From positions 34,860-98,859 of the forward strand of contig JAILFK010000032.1 in the NCBI GenBank assembly GCA_024697595.1: a stretch of 64,000 nt of DNA. Reading direction: 5' to 3'. A model generated the notes under the pieces. That model ran no database searches, was not told where the DNA came from, and was given only the letters and a program-made list of their open reading frames with translations. A program made the translations under genes and the position numbers. Shown piece by piece: positions 41,283 through 48,436 of the stretch (positions are counted from its first letter, which is position 1; the number at the start of each line of letters is the position of its first letter). The DNA comes from Lachnospiraceae bacterium. GTDB lineage: Bacteria > Bacillota > Clostridia > Lachnospirales > Lachnospiraceae.

Positions 41283-41509
41283 TATGCAACACCTCCTCTA
41301 GCTCGATTACACAAAGCCGTTCCCGTGTTAGCTCTAATGAAACTTGCATTTGCCTCAGTCATAGCAAGTTCTTCAAACCAAGGCGAATCTAAAAAAACTT
41401 GCGCCTCGCCTTTTACCTGTTCGTTTTTTGATGCCAGGTCTTTTAATGTCTGCTGAATAATTGCGCCGCAAAGTTCAGCAATTTGATCATCTGTCATTTG
41501 AAATGCCAT
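41282..41509 (-). CDS. Hypothetical protein (75 aa) coupled to the OB protein
   Basis: ATG 41509 after GGAGGAAAAAAT; the apparent upstream extension is leader. Helical acidic protein (DDQIAELCGAIIQQTLKDLAS) that overlaps the OB-protein start by one base. Possibly a small partner. Unknown. Confidence 0.65.
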   Translation of the reverse strand: MAFQMTDDQIAELCGAIIQQTLKDLASKNEQVKGEAQVFLDSPWFEELAMTEANASFIRANTGTALCNRARGGVA

Positions 41510-41540
41510 ATTTTTTCCTCCTTTTCTTGGCAAAAACAAA

Positions 41541-41611
41541 AGCCGTCAAAAAGGCATAAAAGTAACCAGACATTAATTTGTCTGGTTACTAAAAATGCCT
41601 TATCAACGGCT
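41541..41611 (-). promoter_or_regulatory. Class B leader hairpin, copy 6
   Basis: The basal stem pairs 15 of 16 positions. The apical stem has a shorter loop (AATTAA region). Followed by TTTTGTTTTTGCC and AAGGAGGAAAAAA. Confidence 0.78.
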
Positions 41612-41638
41612 AGTTAACTAATTACTTAATACTCTTAT

Positions 41639-41667
41639 AGTATAGTATTGCATCGTATTATTGTCAA
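41639..41667 (-). promoter_or_regulatory. Sigma-A promoter, class B
   Basis: TTGACA, 17-bp spacer with ATAATACGA, TATACT. It drives the 75-aa, OB-fold and DUF5688 genes. Confidence 0.8.
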
Positions 41668-41685
41668 CTACTTTTTTCTATTTTT

Positions 41686-42141
41686 TCATTGCGGTAATTC
41701 CGATACCCATATGATAGGGAATCCTTCATACTCGATTTCTTCTTTTACTTCATCTTCGCTCATATCTTTCCAGCGGAATCTTGTTTTGCAATATTTACCA
41801 ATATTTTCATTATATATCCAATAATAATGATCCTGTCCTGCAATCACAATATAGTCATTCCAGTTTATGTCATGGTATGTTTGCAAAATAATCATATCAT
41901 CAGTATCAATACCAAGCTCTTCACACTTTTTTCTTGTTGATGTACCACCACTATGTGATGTGTTGCTTAAAAACAAAGTTCTCACCAGCTCGGTTGGTAC
42001 AAAGTTTAACTGAATATCGCCCATTATATCATATTGTCTCAATTGCTCATCTACAGTATCAATTGTTTTCTGTAGTATTTTTAGGCAACCCTCATAGATT
42101 TCGCGTTCTGAATGTGATGTAGTCATATTATTTTCCATCAT
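41686..42141 (-). CDS. Hypothetical protein (151 aa)
   Basis: Acidic protein, helical N-terminal half and aromatic beta-rich second half (DYIVIAGQDHYYWIYNENIGKY). Last gene of the operon from leader copy 7, after the methyltransferase. Start at tandem ATG-near TTAGGAGGAAAAA. Unknown. Confidence 0.65.
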   Translation of the reverse strand: MMENNMTTSHSEREIYEGCLKILQKTIDTVDEQLRQYDIMGDIQLNFVPTELVRTLFLSNTSHSGGTSTRKKCEELGIDTDDMIILQTYHDINWNDYIVIAGQDHYYWIYNENIGKYCKTRFRWKDMSEDEVKEEIEYEGFPIIWVSELPQ

Positions 42142-42157
42142 TTTTTCCTCCTAACAG

Positions 42158-42210
42158 GCTACCTCGCTGAACGGTAGCCATTAAAATTATTAACTCCCGT
42201 CAGCGCCGGT
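42158..42210 (-). promoter_or_regulatory. Intra-operon hairpin with two alternative pairings
   Basis: GGCTACC/GGTAGCC forms a local hairpin just before TTAGGAGGAAAAA. A longer stem (ACC..CGCTGACGG with CCGTTCAGCG.GGT) competes for the same bases. Two mutually exclusive folds before a ribosome binding site suggest translational control. Confidence 0.55.
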
Positions 42211-42227
42211 ATTCTTTTACAGAGATA

Positions 42228-43151
42228 TTATGCGATTTTCCACACGCCTCTTTCTGTTGAAGCGAAATAATATTGCAGCGTCTGTCTGACTTTTGCCTTC
42301 CAGTCTTTACAATTCTCACATTTCTTTCTTCCATCAAGCTCATTATAAATGGCATCTAATTTTGCTTCGCCACCTAGTTTTTGAAGTGTGGCTCTAACAA
42401 CGGCTTGCCATGTAGCGCATTGGCTATCTCTTATATCAAGCTCAATTTTCTTTGGAATTGAACAGCTCATAATATAATCACTTGCTTTTTTCAAAACCAT
42501 TATGTACTCATGTTCTATCGGTACAAAATTACGGTTCGAATATGTTCTATTATCAGACCAGCAATTATGTTGCGCTTTTATTATGATCTGCTCTAGTTCT
42601 CCGATCTTTACTATGTCAGTCAACATTGAATAAAGTTTTCCTTTTCTTTTTACATCGCCCATCAAAATTGCCATTCGGCTTCCTTTGTCTAGGGCCGTGT
42701 AAAATTTCATGACAACATAGTTTAAAGCATACATAAATGTATCCCAAGGCATTTGCCCCAGGTCTTGTAGCTTTAATTCTTCTATGTTTGGAGCATTCCA
42801 TTGACTTCCGGCATATGGAATATTGATTTCAGCACCATATGGTGGATGCATAAAAATCATATCTCTTCCATAAAAGGCATCTGGAATATCATCAGTTAAT
42901 ACATTGAATCCAGATATTATATCTGGTCGAATAGGATTTGGATTTAGATCAAGTCCTAAATAATCTATCCCCATTTCTTTACATACATCCGAACCTGTTC
43001 CAGAGCCAGCGAATACTTCTCCTAAACTTTTGACATTATACTGTTCTATTAATCCCTTATGAACATATCCAGAACAATTCCCCCTGTAGCGAGAATCGCC
43101 CCAGTTCCCTCGGTCTTTAAAACTTATAATGCTTGAATTTATTCCTGCCAT
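42228..43151 (-). CDS. DNA methyltransferase (adenine/cytosine-N4 type)
   Basis: 307 aa. SAM motif I is VFAGSGTGSD (~47-56) with LGLDLNP, and motif IV is HPPY (MFMHPPYGAEI, ~99-109), a variant of (D/N/S)PPY. The C-terminal ~70 residues (AVVRATLQKLGGEAKLDAIYNEL) look like a winged helix of the HARE type, with CENC before it. No partner nuclease is adjacent, so it is probably an orphan, possibly protecting the incoming element from host restriction. Start after TTTAGGAGGAAAAG. Confidence 0.85.
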   Translation of the reverse strand: MAGINSSIISFKDRGNWGDSRYRGNCSGYVHKGLIEQYNVKSLGEVFAGSGTGSDVCKEMGIDYLGLDLNPNPIRPDIISGFNVLTDDIPDAFYGRDMIFMHPPYGAEINIPYAGSQWNAPNIEELKLQDLGQMPWDTFMYALNYVVMKFYTALDKGSRMAILMGDVKRKGKLYSMLTDIVKIGELEQIIIKAQHNCWSDNRTYSNRNFVPIEHEYIMVLKKASDYIMSCSIPKKIELDIRDSQCATWQAVVRATLQKLGGEAKLDAIYNELDGRKKCENCKDWKAKVRQTLQYYFASTERGVWKIA

Positions 43152-43166
43152 ATCTTTTCCTCCTAA

Positions 43167-43235
43167 AGCTCCCCTTTACCGATAGGGAAGCTAAATTTTT
43201 CTTTCCCATCGGTATTGGGTTTGCTCTATGGAGCT
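43167..43235 (-). promoter_or_regulatory. Intra-operon hairpin overlapping the primase-like stop
   Basis: In minus sense AGCTCC + CCCAATACCGATGGGAA pairs with TTCCCTATCGGTAAAGGG + GGAGCT, ending next to TTTAGGAGGAAAAG. The stem starts within the last codons of the primase-like gene, so translation of that gene would open it. Confidence 0.6.
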
Positions 43236-44524
43236 ATTATTTTGTACTGCGTATCTTTTGCGCCTTTAACATGTGCTAAAGCCAAATCGTCCGCACCTTT
43301 ATACTTTGGATTCCACTGTCTTGTCTGATATTTAAAACCTTCTTCTTTGACAATGGTTTCTAGTTTTTTCACAGCCTTTGCAACACTTTCATTTTCAAGC
43401 TTATCCATATCGTAACACTCGTCTATGCAAACAATCTCCGGGCATAAACTTTTTAACTCTTTAAAGAAGTCGTGTAGCTGATTTGTATTTGCAACTCCAA
43501 CTTGTGAAATAGCTGGCTCATACAGATTGGTGAGATTTACATACAAATTGGTTTTTAATACTCCTTCGATTATCGGAATATTGTTTCTTCCTTTTGTATC
43601 TGGAACAATTGCTCCATCCTCATTTTGCTTATACGGTCCACACCATCCTGCGTTTACTTTTACTCTGCCACCACATTCTTGCCACGGAGTAGAAAATACA
43701 GTATATTTTGCAAGGTTTCTTTTCTCAAATGAACCATCGGCATTTTTACATTCGATGTTTTTGCCAGACACTTTTTTGTCAAAAGCTATCTGGAAGTATT
43801 GCAATCTTCCGTGAAGATCAAATGATGGACATAGAAACAAATAATAGTTATTCATTTCCTCTTTTGGGATTCCTAGCTCCATGCAGCGTTTATAGAATCC
43901 TCCATCCGTCATTATCATTTCGCCTTTATACATCGAAAAGCCTGCAACACCTTTCAAATCATCACCAGTTATTTTCTGCAGCATTTTTGTGTACTTCTTT
44001 CTTTCTGTAAAAGATTTTGGAAGTGAAACATATTTCTGCTTTTTTATCTGTTCTGCAGTATAGCCTCTTTCAAGCAATGATCTTTTCGCATTTTCTTCCA
44101 ATGGCATTATTCTTGTCATTGCCAGATATATTTTATTTCTTCTTTCAATATCTGTTTCTGGATTTCTCTCATCTTCGGTATTAGAAAATTTATAATTCCT
44201 TGGTACATTTCTATCTTCCATCCCAAGAAAAATTTCTACAGCTTTCATAGCATATCCAGTTTTGCTTACGGGCTTTTCATAAAAGTCATAAGCTTTTTGA
44301 AGTTCGCCTTCATCTTGAATAAGACTATCTCCAAAATAGATTTCTGTAGCTACGGTGGTTAAATTACCACCAAAGCCACAATGAAAACATTTAAACAGAG
44401 AATCAGTATCTTTTATTGATACTCCATCACCTCTGCTTTTTCCCTTGCCACAAAACGGGCAAGTATAGGTTGGGAATCCTTTTCTTGTTAGATATTCCTT
44501 TAATATTCCATTTCTGGTATCCAT
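43226..44524 (-). CDS. Primase-like protein (CHC2 zinc finger plus DUF3854/Toprim)
   Basis: 432 aa. The N-terminal zinc finger has C22-x2-C25 and C46-x2-C49 (TCPFCGKG..KCFHCGFGG), typical of the DnaG/phage primase finger. The central region is unknown; the C-terminal ~150 residues have IIEGVLKTN and CIDECYDMDK, fitting a Toprim-like DUF3854 domain with a catalytic Glu and Asp pair. It likely makes primers for replication or for the transferred strand. It lies 17 nt after the 111-aa gene and ahead of the methyltransferase. Confidence 0.82.
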   Translation of the reverse strand: MDTRNGILKEYLTRKGFPTYTCPFCGKGKSRGDGVSIKDTDSLFKCFHCGFGGNLTTVATEIYFGDSLIQDEGELQKAYDFYEKPVSKTGYAMKAVEIFLGMEDRNVPRNYKFSNTEDERNPETDIERRNKIYLAMTRIMPLEENAKRSLLERGYTAEQIKKQKYVSLPKSFTERKKYTKMLQKITGDDLKGVAGFSMYKGEMIMTDGGFYKRCMELGIPKEEMNNYYLFLCPSFDLHGRLQYFQIAFDKKVSGKNIECKNADGSFEKRNLAKYTVFSTPWQECGGRVKVNAGWCGPYKQNEDGAIVPDTKGRNNIPIIEGVLKTNLYVNLTNLYEPAISQVGVANTNQLHDFFKELKSLCPEIVCIDECYDMDKLENESVAKAVKKLETIVKEEGFKYQTRQWNPKYKGADDLALAHVKGAKDTQYKIIAP

Positions 44525-44541
44525 AATTGCCCTCCTGCGTT

Positions 44542-44877
44542 TTAATTAATGTTCACTTCATAGTCAAACTTTTCTTCGACCTTTTTATATAAAAGGTTGC
44601 TAAAATCTGACTCCTCAAACTCTTTTGCTGTCGAACAGCTATACCCTACAGATTCCTCTTTGTAATATGGAATCTGCTGTGAAAAGCAAAGGTTTATTTT
44701 TTGCTCTTCTTTATTTACTTCTCGTTCATCTATTTCAAGTTCTACGCTTGAAAACATGCTTTGAAGTCTTTCAATGATTTTTGGTATTATTTCTTCAGCT
44801 ATGTACTCAAATTGTTCTTTCATACAATCAAAGCTATATTTTTGAAAGAAATAATCTTCTGATATTCCGTGTGTCAT
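44542..44877 (-). CDS. Hypothetical protein (111 aa)
   Basis: ATG 44877 is set by GGAGGAAAAAGAT; the longer upstream frame crosses the leader. Acidic helical protein, with long helices (MKEQFEYIAEEIIPKIIERLQSMF) and a beta segment. First gene of the primase/methyltransferase operon. Unknown. Confidence 0.65.
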   Translation of the reverse strand: MTHGISEDYFFQKYSFDCMKEQFEYIAEEIIPKIIERLQSMFSSVELEIDEREVNKEEQKINLCFSQQIPYYKEESVGYSCSTAKEFEESDFSNLLYKKVEEKFDYEVNIN

Positions 44878-44908
44878 ATCTTTTTCCTCCTTTTCTTGAC
44901 AAAACAAA

Positions 44909-44978
44909 AGCCGTCGAAAAGGTATAAAAATAACCAGACAATTATTTGTCTGGTTACTTAAATGCCTTCTCAACGGCT
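44909..44978 (-). promoter_or_regulatory. Class B leader hairpin, copy 7
   Basis: Fifteen of 16 basal positions pair (ATACC replaces ATGCC, a C-A mismatch). The apical helix is intact, then TTTTGTTTTG and AAGGAGGAAAAAG. Confidence 0.78.
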
Positions 44979-45004
44979 AGTTAACTATTACTTAATACTT
45001 TATT

Positions 45005-45033
45005 AGTATAATGCTAAATCGTATCTATGTCAA
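45005..45033 (-). promoter_or_regulatory. Sigma-A promoter, class B
   Basis: TTGACA, 17-bp spacer with GATACGA, TATACT. It drives the 111-aa, primase-like, methyltransferase and 151-aa genes. Confidence 0.8.
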
Positions 45034-45054
45034 CATTGGTTGCTGCCATATTGA

Positions 45055-46074
45055 TCACGCTTCAATCTGCAAATCAGATATAATCTGCTCAGATTTATTC
45101 ATTATTTTTCGCATATAATCTTCCATATACTGCCAATCCGGTTCGCCTGTTGATGTGATAGGAAGTTTAATATTGAACTCTTTGACTTCGTCTCTCGTCA
45201 TTTTTGTTATGAAATCAAACTTGCCCGCAGCACTTCTTAAAACAGTTGTTATGAATTTACCTTCATATTCATTCAAGTTATGTAACTTACAATACATACC
45301 TTGAACATGAGGATAACCGACAAAATCTTCTGTTTGATAAAAAAACGATTCAGAACTTTTTGCCGCTGTGTCAGTGAATGTGATAACGCCTGAATTTTCA
45401 TTACATTTATAATTTGTAAATCCTACAATTCCATTATTAAAACCCGAATTAGCAACAACAGGATTTCGTCCATTATCATTTAAAAGTTCACTATTTGTAA
45501 TTTTATATGCATTAGTAGGGTGTATATCAAACAAATCACCAACTCTGAACTCACCCCATCTGCTCACATCAATCAGATGCTTTGCATCATCGGCTTTTCT
45601 CAGATTCTCAAGGCTTTTCTCTGATTCTTCCATTACAGCCTTCATATAGGATTCCATATAATTCCAATTAGGTTCACCATCTGATGTGGCAGGAAGAGAA
45701 ATACTATCATTGCTAACACGCTCCTTAAAAGCCTTCACCTTAAATGAATACTTCCATTTATTCTGTCTAATAGTAGATGCAATAAATAACCCAGATAACT
45801 CGTTCATCTTTTTATGGTGCAATATTGTAATTTCATCACTCGCCGTAAAATTACCTTTTGCATAAAAGGCATCGCCAAATGTTGTTACAACCAAAGCATC
45901 ATTATCAACAAATAAAGGATTACTAATATAATCTGTAACTCCGTTATTATCTAAAGAAGCAGAATAATAAGGCAAATCACCATCTTCGTGATTGCCAACT
46001 ACATGCCTCTGACCACGACTAACAACAAATAAGTCACTAATCTTAAATGATTTCCAAGCACTTGTATCAATCAT
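45055..46074 (-). CDS. HsdS-like specificity subunit
   Basis: 339 aa. Two target-recognition halves of similar form: each opens W..F.I.DLF.V/I.RG (WKSFKISDLF; WGEFRVGDLF) and ends with a helical dimer segment carrying ..SDGEPNWNYMESYMKAVM / ..STGEPDWQYMEDYMRKIM. This is the type I HsdS plan, reading a bipartite site. It pairs with the adjacent fused nuclease-methyltransferase and overlaps it at ATGATTGA. It may also serve as the S subunit of a type IIB/BcgI-like system. Confidence 0.88.
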   Translation of the reverse strand: MIDTSAWKSFKISDLFVVSRGQRHVVGNHEDGDLPYYSASLDNNGVTDYISNPLFVDNDALVVTTFGDAFYAKGNFTASDEITILHHKKMNELSGLFIASTIRQNKWKYSFKVKAFKERVSNDSISLPATSDGEPNWNYMESYMKAVMEESEKSLENLRKADDAKHLIDVSRWGEFRVGDLFDIHPTNAYKITNSELLNDNGRNPVVANSGFNNGIVGFTNYKCNENSGVITFTDTAAKSSESFFYQTEDFVGYPHVQGMYCKLHNLNEYEGKFITTVLRSAAGKFDFITKMTRDEVKEFNIKLPITSTGEPDWQYMEDYMRKIMNKSEQIISDLQIEA

Positions 46075-47872
46075 CCTTCCCACCGCCTATCTTGATATTA
46101 ACGCTCAATTCATCGGATGTAATTTCACTACCATACAAAGCAGCATTAAGAAGTTTCTCACCGAATTCCTTAGTATCAATGCCGTTTTTAAAGCAGATAT
46201 AATCCATAGCAGTTTTCTTGAAATCTTCCTCTGAAATCTCAAAAGGCTTTTCTGGCATCTGATATGACAGATGTTCAGAAGGATTTATCCATTGAGCCGT
46301 ATTGTGCTTGGTATCACGGAGTTTACCGATACTGTCAATCCAATAATCTTCAATAGCTTTCCACTTATGTTTAATATCCTGTCTACCCTCATTCTTAACG
46401 GTTTCAAGACCATCATCTTCGATATAGCATCCAAAGATTTCCTGCCCGTTTTGAGGCTGTCCTGTCTTAAATACAAAGATAGAAGTAGTAACACCTACGC
46501 CAAAGAATAAAGGTTCTGGTAATTTAATAATCTTTGTGAGCGTATGGTTTTCAAGAATTCGCTTAATCTGTTTTTTAGATGCTTTTTCCAACTTCTTATC
46601 GGGCAAGATAAATGCACAATCTGTTCCTGCCTTAACAGAATCAAGAACATTCTCAACAATGGTCATACAACCATATTTATTCTCATAAGGAGGATTCATC
46701 AAAACTTTTGTGATAGGTTTTGACTTAATCCATTCACACGCTGATTCCGTTCTCATATCATTTTGATCAAGATTTGTCTTGCCATCTTTATGAATGAGCA
46801 TATTTGCACAAGCAAGAGCGTAAATCTCTTTGTCAAACTCAATACCAAACAGATGACTTTTACGGATTTCCTTTGCTTTGTTAGTGTTATATCCACCTGC
46901 CTCACGAATCATATTAGACATACCCTTAACGAGGAAAGCACCCGAACCACAAGTAAAATCTCCAAGGTAATCGTTCTGTGTCACACCAATAAGACGATAC
47001 ATAAATGATGTGATGTGTTCAGGGGTAAAGACCTGGCCCGCTTCAGATTTCTTTTTATATCTGTTGAACTCATTGAAGAAGATACCCATTACATCTTCAC
47101 CACGCCATTCGTTAGAATTAACGCAGTCGGATATAGTGCAGACATCATCAATAAAATCATTGATGGCTTTCTGATTTTCGGTATAGTTCATTTCAATCTT
47201 TTGGTAAACATCTTCCAAAATATGTAATTTCATATTTTGCTGTTTACTATCTTCTAAAGATTTATTGATGGTACTCAAAATCTGACCGTGAAGCATTGAG
47301 AAATCTCTATCTTTCAAACTTTCGAGCCTTGCTCCGTATCTCTGAGCAACCAAAGCACAAGCTGTAAAAATCATACGGTGATATAGGTTTTTAACACCAA
47401 AATTTACATGAAGATTATTATTGATACTACGAGTGACATCATAAATCTTCTGTGTCGGGATCCCTTGCTCATTCACCAAATCAATATAAAAATCTTTATG
47501 CTGAACTTCATTCGGAATATCAATCGGCTCATTATTAAAGAATCCAGTAGTTTTATATCCATTATGAAGGATACCAACAACTTTCTTCCATCCTGCATCC
47601 ATAAGAATCTGACAATTCTTCTTGATTTCATCGACAACCTTTTTAGTGCCGATGTCCTCATTACTATTTTTGGTTTCAAGCAGAATAGCAACTGCATTTT
47701 TGTTGTCAGGAATATACCATCCATCGGGTTTATCGGATACACCTTTAATACCTAACTGATTAAAAGTGGTAATCTGTCCTGTTCCCTGTTGAATACCTGT
47801 TTCCTTTTCATTGAAGCCAAGAGCAAACTTATCAGCATCTCTGACTTCATCTTCAGTTAAAAACTGTGCCAT
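46067..47872 (-). CDS. Fused PD-(D/E)XK nuclease and N6-adenine methyltransferase
   Basis: 601 aa. N-terminal nuclease site PD..ETK: P49-D50 and E66-T-K68 (KPDGWY..ILLETKNS). The HsdM-type methylase follows, with SAM motif I FTCGSGAFL (~307) and NPPY (~392), then the target-region helices. Having cutting and methylation in one chain plus a separate S subunit matches type IIB/IIG (BcgI-like) systems rather than type I, since no HsdR is seen. It defends the element and its host against other DNA. Base composition and codon use look richer in GC than neighbouring genes, suggesting a recent cargo. Confidence 0.88.
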   Translation of the reverse strand: MAQFLTEDEVRDADKFALGFNEKETGIQQGTGQITTFNQLGIKGVSDKPDGWYIPDNKNAVAILLETKNSNEDIGTKKVVDEIKKNCQILMDAGWKKVVGILHNGYKTTGFFNNEPIDIPNEVQHKDFYIDLVNEQGIPTQKIYDVTRSINNNLHVNFGVKNLYHRMIFTACALVAQRYGARLESLKDRDFSMLHGQILSTINKSLEDSKQQNMKLHILEDVYQKIEMNYTENQKAINDFIDDVCTISDCVNSNEWRGEDVMGIFFNEFNRYKKKSEAGQVFTPEHITSFMYRLIGVTQNDYLGDFTCGSGAFLVKGMSNMIREAGGYNTNKAKEIRKSHLFGIEFDKEIYALACANMLIHKDGKTNLDQNDMRTESACEWIKSKPITKVLMNPPYENKYGCMTIVENVLDSVKAGTDCAFILPDKKLEKASKKQIKRILENHTLTKIIKLPEPLFFGVGVTTSIFVFKTGQPQNGQEIFGCYIEDDGLETVKNEGRQDIKHKWKAIEDYWIDSIGKLRDTKHNTAQWINPSEHLSYQMPEKPFEISEEDFKKTAMDYICFKNGIDTKEFGEKLLNAALYGSEITSDELSVNIKIGGGKDD

Positions 47873-47889
47873 ATAATCAATATCCTTTC

Positions 47890-48017
47890 ATACAAATTTA
47901 GACAGATATAATCTACCTCTTATAATATATCAGAAAATCTAAAAAAGATATTACCTGTTTTTCAATAGTTTCACTTTCTATTTGATGGCCACAAATCTTT
48001 CAACAAATTTTTTGCTA
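47890..48017. other. Noncoding gap with RM promoter
   Basis: AT-rich spacer after the 133-aa gene. A likely -10 (TATTATAAG region) lies at about 47918-47930 upstream of the RM operon, without a strong -35. Nothing else recognised. Confidence 0.35.
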
Positions 48018-48419
48018 TTATTGCTCTGCAGATTCACTATTAATATCACTTATTGCATCTTCGCTATTTTCCTTGGCATTCTTTTTTAGAGAAAAACGAC
48101 TTTTCTTTTCATTATTGTTATTGATACCTTTTCCTGTTATCTGCAGATGGAGTCGTCTTTTATTTATGAAGAACTTAATCGTAGCAAACAAAAATTGCGT
48201 CATACTTTCACTTCGTACTCCGATTGAAAATATAATTACATTTACCACAAAAACGATCAGCGCTATCGTAATCTTAATTGTAATTATAAATGGTATCTGC
48301 CATGTTAGTACAACCATTAGCCCACCAAAAATTATTCCTTCTGCAAGATTTCTATACGGCACCCCTAAAAATTGACTATTATCATTATAGTTCTCCGGGA
48401 TTAAAAATTTATCATCCAT
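48018..48419 (-). CDS. PrgI/VirB3-like conjugation membrane protein
   Basis: 133 aa. The N-terminus PENYNDNSQFLGVPYRNLAEGIIFGGLMV and two hydrophobic helices (about 26-43 and 48-66) match PrgI-type proteins of Gram-positive conjugation operons, related to VirB3. A basic linker and a long acidic/Asn-rich cytoplasmic tail follow. Last gene of the transfer operon, 17 nt after the coupling protein. Confidence 0.7.
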   Translation of the reverse strand: MDDKFLIPENYNDNSQFLGVPYRNLAEGIIFGGLMVVLTWQIPFIITIKITIALIVFVVNVIIFSIGVRSESMTQFLFATIKFFINKRRLHLQITGKGINNNNEKKSRFSLKKNAKENSEDAISDINSESAEQ

Positions 48420-48436
48420 AACATAATCTTTCCTTT

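Noticed and set aside
1484..45033. CRISPR-like reading of the repeated ~130-bp blocks
   Set aside because: Copies are kilobases apart, each before a gene, with no spacer arrays and no cas genes.
1484..45033. Class B leaders as single-strand (Frpo-type) promoters active in the incoming strand
   Set aside because: In Frpo elements the -35 and -10 are formed by the hairpin itself. Here the boxes lie upstream of the hairpin in duplex DNA, so this was kept only as a remote idea.
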